NCBI RefSeq assembly: GCF_023566315.1
Contig: NZ_JAKNSU010000002.1
Source of the DNA: Edwardiiplasma whartonense
GTDB taxonomy: Bacteria; Bacillota_I; Bacilli_A; Mycoplasmatales; Mycoplasmataceae
Strand: one strand, 5' to 3'
DNA: 64,000 bases
The notes under the pieces are model-generated. The model searched no databases. It was not told where the DNA came from and was given only the letters and a program-made list of their open reading frames with translations. Positions 9,099 through 21,342 of this stretch are shown piece after piece (the stretch's first letter is position 1; each line of letters begins with the position of its first letter). The position numbers were made by a program, and so were the translations under genes.

Positions 9099-11699
9099 AT
9101 GAAAAAATTACTAAGTCTTTTGGCAACGATTACCTTGACTGTAACTCCAGTCACCAGTGTAATTGCTTGTACCAATAAAACTAGTGATGGGGATAATAAT
9201 GCAACAAACAGTATTTTAAAAAGTCCGATTTTTAACTTAACTGCTGATGACTTAGTAAAGAGCGCAAAAGCAGAAACTTTATTTGGTGGGCATGATAATG
9301 CAGTTCATGATTTCATGAACTATTTTGCCTTTCAAGTTTCTAAGCAATTGAGCGACACTAAATCTGATCTTTACCAACAATTTAATGCTGCAGTCGAAGC
9401 TGATAACACTTATATCAATGATGAATTTATCAATAGTGTGCAAACACAATACAACAGTTCTAGACAATATGCGATTAGTCAGTGAAATGAAGCAGTCGAT
9501 GCTGCTAAAGATGATGGAAAGAAATGAGAAGAAACTTTCCGTAAAGCTTTAGAAAAGCAATTAAACCGAACTTTTACAAAATATCAAGATGCCAAAGATG
9601 TTTATATCACTAACCAAATGATGAAAGGAACTAACAACACTTCGGTGATTGATTCGTTATTAAATGCAATTTATGCAATTCCTCAAGATAATAAAGTTTT
9701 AACTTTCGACCAAATCATTCAGAACTTTTCTGGACAAATTCTAGGATTAAACCAAACTATTGGGGGAATTAGTTTTAACCTTTTAAATGCTTGGGGAGCA
9801 AACTGAGTTAAAGATTCAGGTTTAGATTTGGTTGGAGAATTAACCAAGTTGCTTCAGGGATTAGCAATAGAAGTTGGTAACTTGAGTCACCCTTACTTTG
9901 ATTCACTCTCAACTTATTTAATTGACTTTATTAATGCTACTGGAGGAACAAATAGTCCAAGTAGCAACACTACTGCTCAACTATCAAACATCACCTGGAT
10001 GACCCAATCTGCTTTCAAAAGTAGTGTCCTTGGTGATCCTGCCACTTGAGCAAAGGAAATCATTGCTCGTGCTTGTTCAACTTACACCACTGATTATGAT
10101 AGTTCAGGAACACCAACCAGTAATTACAAACCTAAAATTGATGGAAAAGGTGCAGGAGTAGCGAAGTTTGCTGCAATTAATTCTTATGTTAGTCTAACTG
10201 ATAATAGCAGTATTTCTAACAACGCTTCAACAAAGGGATTATTTTCTAATGCTCAACGTTATTTTGCTAACCAATACTTTAATACTAAAAAACCATTAGC
10301 AATTTCTGAATTTATCATTAAACCTTTAACTAGTACCAATACTCTTTCAACCAACATTAATAACGCTGGTTATATCGCTGATAATGTTGCTAACCAAGCT
10401 GATGTCGGATCACTTTACAACTTTATGAATTTATTTGTTAACCAAGGTAATTGAGGCGGAACAAGTTCAACTGATAATACCAAGACAATGGTGAGTGGAT
10501 CTAGTGATTATTCTTGAGACCAATTAATGAATAGCGGAGGAAGTTTAAGTAATTGAACTAACCAGGCAGGAAAAAACTATACTTGAACTGATACTTTTAC
10601 CAGTGATTTTAGTTTAAACCAACACACCAAGCTTTTAACCATGGATTCTATAAGTAGTGATTATAGTGACATTTTAAAATATTCAGTTTATGATTATTTG
10701 GCAAAAAGTTCTGCAACTGAATATACTAGCAATACTAGTGCTCCTACTGTTGAAAATGATGGTAGTGTTACTACAAATTTAAGTGATCAACAAAAAGCGA
10801 TTACAAACTGAATTACTAGTATGAACCGTCGAACTAGTGGAACAAATAATGTTTATCAGGTTTTAAATAACACCCAAGGAATTATTAGTTTTGTTGATAC
10901 TGATGGAATTCACATTACCAGAATTGAAGGTTATGACTTATTGAAGGATGCCAATGGGTTAACAAGTCAAACCAAACTTTCTACCACTAGTTTTGTTGAT
11001 GGTAATCAAGCATTGATTAACAACTATCAAGCAATCGAATCAATTAGTCGTAATTTAAACAATAATAGTAACAGTAGTGTGGTAAAAAACGCGATTAAGA
11101 ACCAAACTTATGATTATACTAATGCTGATACTACTAGTTATTATCAATACAATAACTTGAATACAAGTTTTGGTAACAAGTATTTACAGTTCCTTGCCAA
11201 TAGTTCGGTGTTAGCTTCTATCGGGATTACTAATACTAAAGAAAAGTATGATTTAAATGGTGAGGTCCAAAGTTATCTTGCCTCAGCAATTCCAAGTAGT
11301 AGTGCTACAAGTACCAATATGTGAATTAGTGCTTGAACTTATTTCAAAGAAATTCTAGGACTTGATGATAGTGAACTTTTTGATTTAATTTTCCCTACTT
11401 CTAATGCAACTTATGATTTGTTTGGAATTGGTGCCTATGCGACCCAAACCACAATTTACACCAAATATCGTCAATATATCTTAGATGTTTTAAATAATGT
11501 TGGTAATGATATTAGCAATAGTGTCGAGGATGCCTTTGAAAATGGATGAAACACTTGAGCAAAATCTAATAACAATGTTCCAATCGACAATCCAGAAAAT
11601 GATTATAAACCTTTAAAGACTTTGCCTGTAGGATACTCAGACATTGAAAATGCTACTTATTGAGATTATCAAGTCGCTAGTCAGAAGGAGAGATCATAA
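9099..11699 (+). CDS. Large surface lipoprotein (P80-like position beside HIT gene)
   Basis: This 866-residue protein starts with a lipoprotein signal peptide; the lipobox VIAC puts the lipidated Cys at residue 24, so it should sit on the outer face of the membrane. The mature part is rich in Asn, Ser and Thr with no recognisable enzyme domain. Many in-frame TGA (Trp) codons occur. The ATG at 9099 is chosen over upstream ATGs because AAAAGGAG lies 10 bases before it. Its stop overlaps the next start (TAATG), so the two lipoproteins are translationally coupled. In several Mollicutes two lipoproteins (P80, P60) precede a HIT gene; the same order suggests, but does not prove, that this is the P80 counterpart. 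Confidence 0.85.
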
Positions 11700-13957
11700 T
11701 GAAAAAAATATTATCAATTTTAACAATTACAGGTCTAACCATCACAACAACAGCCACGGTGGTTGCTTGTGGATCTAATTCAAGCAATGAACATAAACGT
11801 TATGACAACCTAAAACCAGACAACAATGATGAAGTTATCTTGAAATTTGGAGATTCAGCTTTAGAAGTTGGTGATTTAAGTGGGTTGACTGGTGATAGTG
11901 CTAAAAATTTAATTTTAGATTGAATCAACACTAAATCAACTACCCGTTATTCTCAAGATGTTTTAAATAGTACAAATACTTCACGATTAAAATTAACTGA
12001 TGAAAATATCAATAACCTCATCACTAACGCTACAAGCAGTCTTGATCCAAGTAAGGTTGATAACAGTACCAACTACTACTATCAAGAATTTAATACAATT
12101 GCTAACAATTTAACTTTAGAATCACTATTTACTAATTACACCAAAGCGGTTTCTACTGATGGAACAAAAACTTTAGATGATCAAAAGCAATATTATTTTG
12201 GTGGTTTAAATCCCAATAGTTACTTAGATACTGATGGGGGAACTCGAGACAACAGCGGTAGAGAAAGTACCCTTTCAATTTGGTTTACTGATCCTAGTGA
12301 TTCATCAAAGTTAATTCGTTGAGTAGCTAAACATGAAGTTCCTCGGGTTGGAACTTATTCTAAATCATTAGACTTAAGAAACTCTTTAACAAACAAAGAA
12401 TTTTCTCCTACCGGGCAATCATTAACCACTAGTGAATTTTATATTGTTAAGGACCAAACCCTTTTAAGTGATGCTAATTTAGTAGCAACAGATTTAACCA
12501 GTAGCAAAACAAGTTTAGGCGCTAACATTCTTAACACTACTCCTTTAAGTGGTCGTGAAGCTTTAGCTTTACGCTTTGAAAACTACATTGCTAACCAAAG
12601 CCCTGAAACTGAAAAAATTATGGCAATGCAATACTTAAAAGGTGATCTTTACAAGATGCGTACCAATAATGGAAATTTGAGTGGAGGATTAGGAGACCAA
12701 ACATTAGAAAACTTAACTAAAACAAGTTTATTTTTAAATCGAGATTCCTTGTTAGCTAAAGATGTGCAAACTTGAACAAGCAACGGCCGAGCAAGTTATA
12801 CACCAACCTACAAGATGGTTTGAGCGTTTAGTTTCAAAAAAAATGACACAATCATTACCAAAGTTAATGATTTGTTAAACAGCGCTTATAACGCTTCTAC
12901 TGCTAATAGTGATGATGTTTTAAACCTTAACACCATTACCAGTGATACTACTTTAAATAGTTTTACCACTGCTCTAGCAACTTTAGTTTCAACTGTTGGG
13001 AACGCTAATTTAAACACTTCAGGATTAGATCCTTTCTTTAACCAAGGTGGGTTCCAAGGTATTGTTAAAAGTAGTGGAGGGACTGTAACTTCTGTATTGG
13101 GAGGAAACCTTAACATTAATGATAGTACTAAAGCTAAACTTGCTAATGTTAATGGGCCTTCATTCTTAATTAACAAACTGGTAGGAAACAACTCAACAAA
13201 ATATGATTTTACCTTCCAAAGTACCACTGATGTTAATAACCAAGTTGATGTTGTCTTAGCATTACCGATTTATTTACAAGATTTACTTGGTGATATCGCT
13301 ACAACCACAACTACAAATAGCACCAGCAACACTTTAAATAATCTTGCTTTGAATACTTGAGTAGAATTAAATCCTCAAGATAGCAGTGACACTTGAACCA
13401 GTAGTGCAACAATCACTGGGGGAAGTTTTAGTGAATACACACCTACTACTCAAGTTCCTGTTGGTCCAAGTTATTATTATTTAAATAAGAAAACTTATGT
13501 TTATGTACCAAGCAGTGCTCAAAGTAATGATTTAACCCTAACTCTTTCTAGTGGAGAAACAATTAGTTTTAATTGAAGCGATAATAATCAAGAAAATTAT
13601 CTTGGAATTCAAGGCGTTTATAACAATGCCAAGACAACTTTGAATGGTCAAAATGTTGCTTATAAACTTCACTTAGGAAACGATACTACTAATCCTGATG
13701 TTTTAGAAACTGACTGAAAAACCAACTTCACCCAACAACAAACACTTGATATTCTTAACTTAAGCACAACTGCCAAACAAGCTTTATTAGATGATCTGTT
13801 GTACTTAACTGCAGATAGTGATTCTCAAGCGATCGAAAACGCAAAGAACGGAATTTATAAACGTTACATTAATCCTAATGATATTTGATATCAACCAATT
13901 TACGATACCCTAATCGGGTATATTAAGGTCAATGATGAAGATGAAGACTCTGATTAA
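11699..13957 (+). CDS. Second large surface lipoprotein (P60-like position beside HIT gene)
   Basis: The 752-residue product has a signal peptide ending in lipobox VVAC (Cys at residue 22) and an Asn/Ser/Thr-rich extracellular body with many TGA-encoded Trp. The AGAAGGAGAG site lies inside the end of the preceding gene. The first mature residues CGSNSSNEH are like those of other Mollicutes lipoproteins. No catalytic motif is seen. Its end overlaps the HIT gene by 26 bases. Given the operon it may form a membrane complex with the first lipoprotein and the HIT protein; that is inference from the P60/P80-HinT case in Mycoplasma hominis. Confidence 0.85.
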
Positions 13958-14387
13958 AAATAACCTCGAACAAGAATGTTTGTTTTGCAAAATTATTCGT
14001 CACGAAGTTCCTAGTGATATTGTTTATGAAAACGAAATGGTTTTGGCTTTCTTAGATATTAATCCCAATAGTAATGGTCATACCTTGATCATTCCTAAAA
14101 AACACTTTGAAAACTATTCTTCATGTGAAGATGACTACCTAGTTGCAATTGCCTTAGCTAAGAAAATTGTTGCTAAGAAAATCTTAACTGCTTTAGGACC
14201 ATTAGAAATCAAAGGAATTAATTATACTTCTAATCAAGGAAAAGAAGCTTATCAAGTGGTAATGCACTATCACGAGCATGTCATTCCTAAATATCTTAAA
14301 AATGAAGGTTATGTTATTACCAACAAAACTAATCATGCAACTTTAAAACCAAACACCGAAATTATCGATTTACTGAAAATCAATTAG
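13932..14387 (+). CDS. HIT-family (HinT-like) nucleotide hydrolase
   Basis: HIT proteins hydrolyse purine nucleotide phosphoramidates and aminoacyl adenylates. The 151-residue product has the zinc-type CLFCKI pair near the start, LDINPNSNGHTLIIPKKH in the middle, and the catalytic histidine triad H-Y-H-E-H (about 117-121) followed by VIPKY. Its translation starts inside the end of the lipoprotein gene, with AAGG just upstream. Coupling to two lipoproteins suggests a membrane-associated role, as known for Mycoplasma hominis HinT. The cell also encodes a microcin C-like system whose products are phosphoramidates; a link is only speculative. Confidence 0.88.
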   Translation: MMKMKTLIKNNLEQECLFCKIIRHEVPSDIVYENEMVLAFLDINPNSNGHTLIIPKKHFENYSSCEDDYLVAIALAKKIVAKKILTALGPLEIKGINYTSNQGKEAYQVVMHYHEHVIPKYLKNEGYVITNKTNHATLKPNTEIIDLLKIN

Positions 14388-14400
14388 CATTAGCAAAGTA

Positions 14401-14426
14401 AAAAACCAAGTAAGTACTTGGTTTTT
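14401..14426. terminator. Bidirectional terminator between the HIT and YhaM-like genes
   Basis: A 10-bp stem (14401-14410 with 14417-14426) with a 6-base loop has A-runs and T-runs on both sides. It can end both converging transcription units. Confidence 0.85.
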
Positions 14427-15421
14427 TATTTCTCTTTTTCTGAAGTGTGATTATAAAACATTTTCATATCTTCGGTAGGAATTCGAGGAGTTCATTCACC
14501 ATAACCAATTTTTTGAAGTTCGTCGTTTACTTTAAAGATTTTAGCATCTAAGTTATCGAAGGTAGAAAGAATAATTGCTTCAATCAACAACGGCTCCACA
14601 GGTGATCCATACTCATTTTTACCATGACTTGCTAAAATCATGTGTTCTAATAAAGTAATGTTAGGGTTAATAACACCATCATCCTTATAAAAAACTCCTA
14701 AACTTTTAGCAGCTTCAGCCACAAACGTATTTCCAATTGAAATATGACCCAAAAGCTTTCCTTCTAAGCTATAATCAGTAGCTCCGACATCAGCCATTTC
14801 AACAACCTTGCCAATGTCATGTAAAATTGCTCCACAAACAACTAACTCCCAATCAACTTGCGCATAAGCATAGTTTGGTTTAATTGCTAAACAATCACGC
14901 ACTAACGTGTAACTATGTCAAAACAAACCAGACTGAACATTGTGATGAATTGTCATTGCTGCTGGATACTTCTTAAATTTTGCTTCATTATCATTTAAAA
15001 TTTTTAGAGTGACTGCCTTGTAATCCTGATTCTTAAATCCTTGAATTAATTCGATTAACTTTGGGTATTCTCGTTCAACATCTAATGGTGCACTGATAAA
15101 AAAATCATCATAACTCAAATTCCACTTTTTCAACTCTTCTTGATCAAGAATTTTATAGTTTTGCACTTTTAGTTGTAACTGATTCCGATATTCACTTGCA
15201 ACACCATTTTCAATCAAAATAATCTCATTTGGCTTAATTGTTTCAACATCTCCATCCTGAACTAATCATTTTCTCGCCTCAATGCGACCAGACTGGTCCA
15301 CCAGGTTAATAATCATATAATTTTGCCCATTACTTCCAGTAGAAAGAATCACTCTTTCAATTCTCCCAATCACTTGAACATCACGATCGTTATTTACCAA
15401 ATTAGCAATCGGTTTTATCAT
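14426..15421 (-). CDS. YhaM-like 3'-5' exoribonuclease (OB fold plus HD domain)
   Basis: The protein (331 residues) has an N-terminal nucleic-acid-binding OB region (about 15-90, VQVIGRIERV and VDQSGRIEARKW) and a C-terminal HD phosphohydrolase domain. The metal ligands are in ILHDIGK (about 210) and ASHGKNEYGSP (about 266). This is the layout of YhaM, which degrades RNA and some DNA from the 3' end. The ATG at 15421 has AAGGTGA upstream and gives the family's usual N terminus; an in-frame ATG at 15490 lacks a ribosome site. Three TGA codons are Trp. Confidence 0.85.
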
Positions 15422-15516
15422 CCTTGTCACCTTACTTCTATATTGTAATTCTACTTGATTTTCGGTAAATAAAAAGCACCCTCGAGCCATTACCCAATTT
15501 AGTGCTAATTGAAAAA

Positions 15517-16683
15517 TTATTTTGAATAAGTTTTTAAAAAAGCTTTTAATTCTTCAACCTTATCAAGTTGTTCTCAAGGTAATTCGTTCTTACCAAAATG
15601 ACCATAAGTTGAGGTTTTTTTAAAGATTGGTTCTCTTAATTTCAAAGTTTCGATCATCCCTCCAACAGAGAAATCAAAAAATTGGTTGATTGCAGCAAGA
15701 ATTACTTCGTCATTAACTTTTTGAGTACCAAAACTTTCAATAGCAATTGAAACTGGATTTGGTTCACCAATCGCATAACCAACCTGGATTTCTAAGCGAT
15801 CAGCATATCCTGCTGCCACTAAGTTTTTAGCGACATACCGACTCATATATGCTCCAGAACGGTCAACCTTAGTAGCATCTTTACCACTAAAAGCACCTCC
15901 CCCGTGACGAGAACTTCCCCCATAAGTATCAACAATAATCTTCCGACCAGTCAGGCCAGTATCACCTTGAGGTCCTCCAATTACAAAGCGTCCCGTCGGG
16001 TTGATTAAAACCTTGAAATCAGTATTTAAACCAAAATCCCTAGCTACCTTCTTCATAATTTTTTCGTGAATATAAGCTTTAAATTCTTTAATATCAACTT
16101 CAGGGTCATGTTGGATTGACATTAAAATAGTAGCAATTCTGGGATGATTAGGTTCTTGATAATCAATTGTTACTTGTGATTTCATATCAGGACGAGCATG
16201 CTTAAACTCACCACTTTTTCTTAATTGGGTTGCAGTTTGCACTAAATCATGAGCGATTGAAATCGGTAAAGGGAGCATTGTTGGTGCTTCGTTGGTAGCA
16301 TAACCAAACATGATTCCTTGATCTCCTGCACCAATTTCACCATCAAGCAAATCAACTCCTACAGCAATATCACTTGATTGTGCTTCTACCTTTATCAGAA
16401 TTTCACAAGTTTGATAATCAATTCCATAACTCTTATCAACATAACCAATTTCTTTTAAAGTATTGCGAGCAATTTGCTCATAGACACCATCAGGAACTGC
16501 AAAATTGGCACTAACTTGACCACCAATCAACAAAAAGTTGGTTGTAGCAAAGACCTCAATAGCAACTTTAGCATTTGGATCTTGATCAATAATATAATCT
16601 AAAATATTATCGGCGATCTGGTCACAGATTTTATCTGGATGTCCTTCAGACACCGATTCACTTGTAAAAAGACTTTGATTCAT
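15517..16683 (-). CDS. metK: S-adenosylmethionine synthetase
   Basis: MetK makes S-adenosylmethionine from methionine and ATP. The 388-residue product has all signatures: GHPDKICDQIAD (His/Asp of the active site, about 14-25), GAGDQGIMFGYA (about 110-121), and the P-loop-like GGGAFSGKD (about 256). The last 18 codons follow a TGA Trp codon near 15574. I start at 16683 because GGGAAGGT lies 9 bases upstream; the ATG at 16692 touches that site. Its product feeds the RNA methyltransferases of this window. Confidence 0.95.
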
Positions 16684-16719
16684 ACTATACATACCTTCCC
16701 AATCAATAGTTAATAACCC

Positions 16720-18138
16720 TTAAATTCAATGTTGTTGTTTAACTAAATTCTTTTTAAATCCTCAAGCAACTAAGTTCGTAATTATTCCCACCACATTTAA
16801 AGTACAACAATCAATTCAGAAAAATGAATTTAACTTTAAAAGATAAACCTTATAATCACGCACCTTACCAAGATTTAAGATTAATCACAGCAACGTCAAT
16901 GAAAGTATACTAAAAACAAGTCCGATTTTCCATCCTTTTAAAACATCAAGTTGGATTAAACAAATTAAAGCAATCACTAAGCCAAACAGAAGAATTGCGT
17001 TAATCATTAAGGTGTTAATCATCAATAAATTTAACTTTTTATTGATGATTTTGAACCGATTATTATCTTTAAAATTAGCACGAAGGGTAAAAATCATACT
17101 ATAAAGACAAAAGAAAATGTTTAGAGTTAGCAAATCAACAATCCCTACTCACAAGGGTGAAGCAAGGTTTGATTCTAAAAAATATTTTTTCACTCCCAAA
17201 CAAAAAGCACTTGTAATAAAGGAAAACAAACACAAAAGATAAATCCAAGCATAATGATAACTAAACATACTATCAGGAGAAAAAGTATTAATCATCAAAA
17301 CATCAATTACAAAAATTCACAAAACGGTTAATAAAATTAGTAGATCCAACCCTCAGTTCAAGAATTTGTTAATTTTAATATTCTTATCCAAAGCATCAAC
17401 TGTGTTTAAATACTCTTCGTCATAATCAAGCATTCATGATAAATACTGACGGTCTTTGAAAGTGTAAACCAGAAAAGGAATCGAAATAAAGAAGAATGTC
17501 GCAAAAAAACTTAATGAAGCAAGCGCAATCTTATCGCGAATATCACTATTTTTTAACAAAGCATAATCAATTTCTAAAAATAAGTAGATACTAACAATCA
17601 TGAAGGGAGAGAAAAACACCATTGAAATGACGCTACTAATCTTTAACACATAAACCCACACTCAGTTTTGTTTCTTGTAATAATAAATATCAGTCAAGAT
17701 AATACTATTAATCGTTTCTTTGGGGTCATTGATTTTTTTTAAGAAGCGAATTAAACAAAAGAAAGCCAAGAAATTAAAGGTAAACAAAGCAGTCGCCTTG
17801 AGAAACTCTTGGTGATAACTTAATCGTGGTTTGGTAGCAAAAGCAAGAATAAATCACAGCGAACTGTGTCACCCACACACAAAACTAACCACAGCACTAA
17901 TAATGGTAAACTGTTTAATATGAATCGTAACGTTTAATGAATCAATTTTTAACCAATTAATATTATTAATTTCACCAAGTGCAATAGATAAATCAATATA
18001 ACCAACAAAAGCCAGGGCACAAAAAACAATTCCAACCACAAAAAAAGCTTTTCCGTAGTTTTTATCAGGAAAAATGATTTGGTTAAAGTTAATTCGATTT
18101 GATGGTTTGGTTGGTTTAGTCGTTTTTTTCTTGTTCAT
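16720..18138 (-). CDS. Multi-pass membrane protein, function unknown
   Basis: Reading TGA as Trp joins three fragments into one 472-residue protein. A basic N-terminal tail (Lys/Thr-rich, about 20 residues) is followed by roughly nine to ten hydrophobic segments. No transporter signature could be recognised. It starts within the end of the alpha/beta hydrolase gene (23-base overlap), so the two are probably co-translated and may act together at the membrane. Confidence 0.7.
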
Positions 18139-19111
18139 TATTTTTTAGCCATTCAATTAAACTCTGCAACATCTCTTGGTTTGGATTAAGGAGCAAATCG
18201 TGTTTCTTATCAGCAATTCATTGATGATGTTTTTGAGAATAACTAATCTGGTCGTAAAACTTTGTAGTTTTAGTTGAGAGTTGAAAAACATCATCAGAAC
18301 CATTCAACATTAACACTGGTTTGGTAATTAAACCAGAAGCTTTTAAACTAGTCTTAACCAGTTTTTTATTTTGAAAATACTCTCGTACAGTAATTTCACT
18401 AAAACTATTTAAGTTCTGGGCCAAACTTTGAACATCTTTATCAGATACATTATAATCTGCTGCGCTAAGATTAATTTTAACCATTCTTGTATGAGCAAAC
18501 AAAGTTCCCTTAATTAAAGCAATTGTAATTGCTGAAGAATTTTTATCTGGTTTAAAATTAATCATCGAATCAAGCACGATCCCATCAACCAAGTAACCGC
18601 GTTTTTTCATAAAAGTAACAATAATATTAGCCCCAAAACCACTACCATAAAGATACAACTGTTTACCTGGATAAGTGGTTTTGCAATAATTAAGAATTTG
18701 TTCTAAATCACTAAGAACAGCTATGCTACTACGATCCTTAGCATCCTGGACTTTGTTTTGACCAAAATTACGTTGGTCAAAACTAATTAGACTAATCTTC
18801 AAATCAATACTAGTCAAATTCTTAGTTAACTGTTCAAAACTTTTTGCTCCCAAAGCAAAATCATGAACTCCCAAAATAATTATTTCATCATCAGGTTTAA
18901 CCTCTCCATACCATCGTAACTCATACCCATCACTAGTAATAAAAGCCTTCTTTTTTATTAATTCTGGAGTTTGGTTATGATTTGGATGAAACTTTAATGA
19001 ACCAAAGGCTTTAATTTTTAAAAGTAGGGAAGCAAAAAAATATAAAGCAACTAAAGCGGCTAAAATAATTACTACAATGATAATAATTGAAATCCCACTA
19101 CTTTTTGACAT
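18116..19111 (-). CDS. Alpha/beta-hydrolase fold protein, membrane-anchored, atypical nucleophile
   Basis: The 331-residue protein begins with a hydrophobic anchor (about residues 8-30) and has an alpha/beta hydrolase body with VHDFALG (oxyanion region), DQRNFG, and NGSDDVFQ near the acid residue. The nucleophile elbow reads YGSGFGA, so in the G-x-Nuc-x-G pattern the expected Ser is Gly; Ser lies one position earlier. It may be inactive or use another geometry. The late His could be within SQKHHQW. It lies just downstream of ymdB. Substrate unknown. Confidence 0.75.
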
Positions 19112-19134
19112 CGTTTTCCCTCTCTTTGATAAAA

Positions 19135-19920
19135 CTAATTTTTAGTTTTCTTTAAAAAAATCCGTTTAATTTCCATAGCTTGATTAGTCTGATCATTAAT
19201 TTCAATAATCACTCCACACAACTGTTGGTGGATTGAAGTTGCTGGTTCAAAAACAACAGGTAAACCAGTTTTTTCCTTAATGATGACATTTTTAGGATCA
19301 GCACCAATAATTGAATCAGTTGCCCCGCACATACCAAGATCAGTGATAAAAGCACTTCCCTTGGGCAATAACCGTTCATCAGCAGTTTGAACATGGGTGT
19401 GAGTCCCTACAACCGCAGTCACTTGCCCATCATAATTTCACGCAAAAGCAGCCTTTTCTGCACTAGCCTCAGCATGAAAATCAACCAACAAAAGATCATA
19501 AACAAGTTTTTGGGCTAGAAAAGCATCCATAGCTTCGTAAGGATTATTTGCCTTATCCATAAAACTTGTTCCCATTAAGTTTAAAACACAAATCTTTTTG
19601 TCATTTTTCTTAACAATTACATACCCAGAACCTGGAGTGTAACTAGACATATTTAAAGGTTTTAAAAGGTCAGGAGTAGAAGCAATATAGTCAAGCACCG
19701 CTTTATTTTTAAAGATATGATTGCCACTAGTAATCACATCAACTCCAAATGATTTTAATGCTTGAAAATGTTTAAAAGTAATTGATTTGCCGTGAGTGAC
19801 ATTCTCCCCATTAGCAACAACAAAATCAATCTTTTGATCAGTAATTAAAGAGGGTAATTCTTGTTGAAGAATTAACCGACCCTCACTTCCATAAACATCT
19901 CCAAGCATTAAAACTTTCAC
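19135..19920 (-). CDS. ymdB: YmdB-family metallophosphoesterase
   Basis: YmdB-family enzymes are calcineurin-like phosphodiesterases; the Bacillus member hydrolyses 2',3'-cyclic nucleotides and affects RNA turnover. The 261-residue product carries the metal ligands in order: LGDVYGSEGR (about 6-15), NGENVTHGKS, SGNHIF, VDFHAEAS and VGTHTHVQTAD. Translation begins at a GTG at 19920 that shares its G with the ylxM stop (TAGTG), showing tight coupling. One TGA is Trp. Confidence 0.9.
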
Positions 19921-20243
19921 TAAACTAGCTCCTTAAGTTTCTTAATTATACCACTAACCTCTTGGTCGAAACTATTTTCATATTGACTAATTATTGCTTG
20001 TAAAGTCGCAGTTTTAGCAACTATTTGTAAGTTTAATTCAAAGTTTTCTAAAACTTTAATCGTCTTATTAATCGAATCAGAAACTGCTGCACGGCTAATT
20101 TCATAATCAACAGAAATTTCGTTTAGCGAATAATCTTCATTGACATATAATTCAAAATAAGTTTGTTGTTTTTCAGTTAACAAACTTCCATAGGCTGCAA
20201 ACAAACGGGAGTGATAGAGTTTGGTGGCAACTAAGTTACTCAT
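19920..20243 (-). CDS. ylxM: YlxM-like DNA-binding / SRP-associated protein
   Basis: This small helix-turn-helix protein (107 residues) is usually encoded beside ffh or ftsY and is thought to support the signal recognition particle pathway. The typical N terminus LLTEKQQTYFELY and HTH region DYSLNEISVDYEISRAAVSDSI are visible. It overlaps ftsY by 8 bases (ATGAGTAA) with GAGG upstream, so it is translated together with ftsY. The exact function of the family is not settled. Confidence 0.88.
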   Translation of the reverse strand: MSNLVATKLYHSRLFAAYGSLLTEKQQTYFELYVNEDYSLNEISVDYEISRAAVSDSINKTIKVLENFELNLQIVAKTATLQAIISQYENSFDQEVSGIIKKLKELV

Positions 20244-21300
20244 TTTCTGCCTCATTTTCCATAAATCCACTAGTTAATCCATAAATATAATCATCAACAT
20301 TAAAGGGAATTAAATCTTCAACTTGTTCTCCAATTCCCATTAATTTAACTGGAATTTTTAACTGGTTTTTAATCGCTAAAGCAATTCCACCCTTAGAAGT
20401 TCCATCCATCTTGGTAAGAATAATCCCGCTAATGTTGGTGACTTCATCAAATTGCTCAGCTTGCATCACCCCGTTTTGTCCAGTGGTAGCATCAATCACT
20501 AATAAAGTCTCGTGAGGTGCTTTTTTATCAAAGCGATGAACAATAGTATTCATTTTTTCTAGTTCTTGCATTAAGTTAACTTTATTTTGTAGTCTTCCTG
20601 CTGTATCAATAATTAATAAATCATAATTTTCTGCTTGACCCTTTTTTAAAGCATCAAAAATCACTGATGAAGGATCAGAAGTTTTCATCGTAAATAAATC
20701 AACATTTTCTAATCTGGTTGTAGTTCATTCTTGCAATTGTTCTACCGCGCCAGCCCGAAACGTATCAGCAGCAGCAATTAAAACCTTAAACCCTTGACTA
20801 GCGTAATAATTTGCCAATTTTGCTACAGAAGTAGTTTTTCCTGTACCATTAACTCCAATCACTAAAAAAACATTTAAACGGTCAGGTTTAAAGTCTATTT
20901 CATAATTATCGCGAGTTTGGTGATAAAGTTCATAAATCTCCTCACTAAGCAAATCTTTAACTGTTGTCATTGAAGTAGTGGCATCAACCTTTTTTTGTAA
21001 ATTTTTAGAAATCCCTAGGACCAATTTCATTCCCATATCAGTTTTAATCAAAATTGCTTCTAAATCCTCAAAAAACTGGTCATCAACTTGGTGGTATTTT
21101 TTTGATAACTTCTGAATATCTTTAGAAAAGGTCAAAGAAGACTTCAATAACGCTTGGTTAGCTTTTTTTTGTTTGGCTTTTTGTTTTTGAAGAAGCTTAA
21201 TTCGTTTTTCTTCTTGTTTACCCCCAGTTTTAATAACATCAGGTGGTGAGACCACTTGCTCTTCATCATGCTTTTTTTTAAATTTATCTCAAAAACCCAT
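20236..21300 (-). CDS. ftsY: Signal recognition particle receptor FtsY
   Basis: FtsY is the SRP receptor GTPase that delivers ribosome-nascent chains to the Sec translocon. In the 354-residue protein a short Lys-rich A region (1-60) is followed by the NG domain. Motifs are G1 GVNGTGKTTS (about 152), DTFRAGA (about 181), G3 DTAGRL, and G4 TKMDGTSKGG (about 297). In-frame TGA codons at residue 4 and about 192 are Trp. In Firmicutes ftsY normally follows smc directly; here the phosphate operon lies between them. Confidence 0.95.
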
Positions 21301-21342
21301 CCTTAATAAATCCCTTCTGTTCAAGTTTAACCATTTTAATAC

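Noticed and set aside
12886..13227. Antisense 113-residue open frame inside the second lipoprotein gene
   Set aside because: It mirrors the low-complexity coding strand, has no ribosome site, and has no recognisable domain.
9099..13957. Lipoprotein genes read as pseudogenes because of many stops
   Set aside because: All the internal stops are TGA, which is Trp here; the frame is unbroken by TAA or TAG from start to end.
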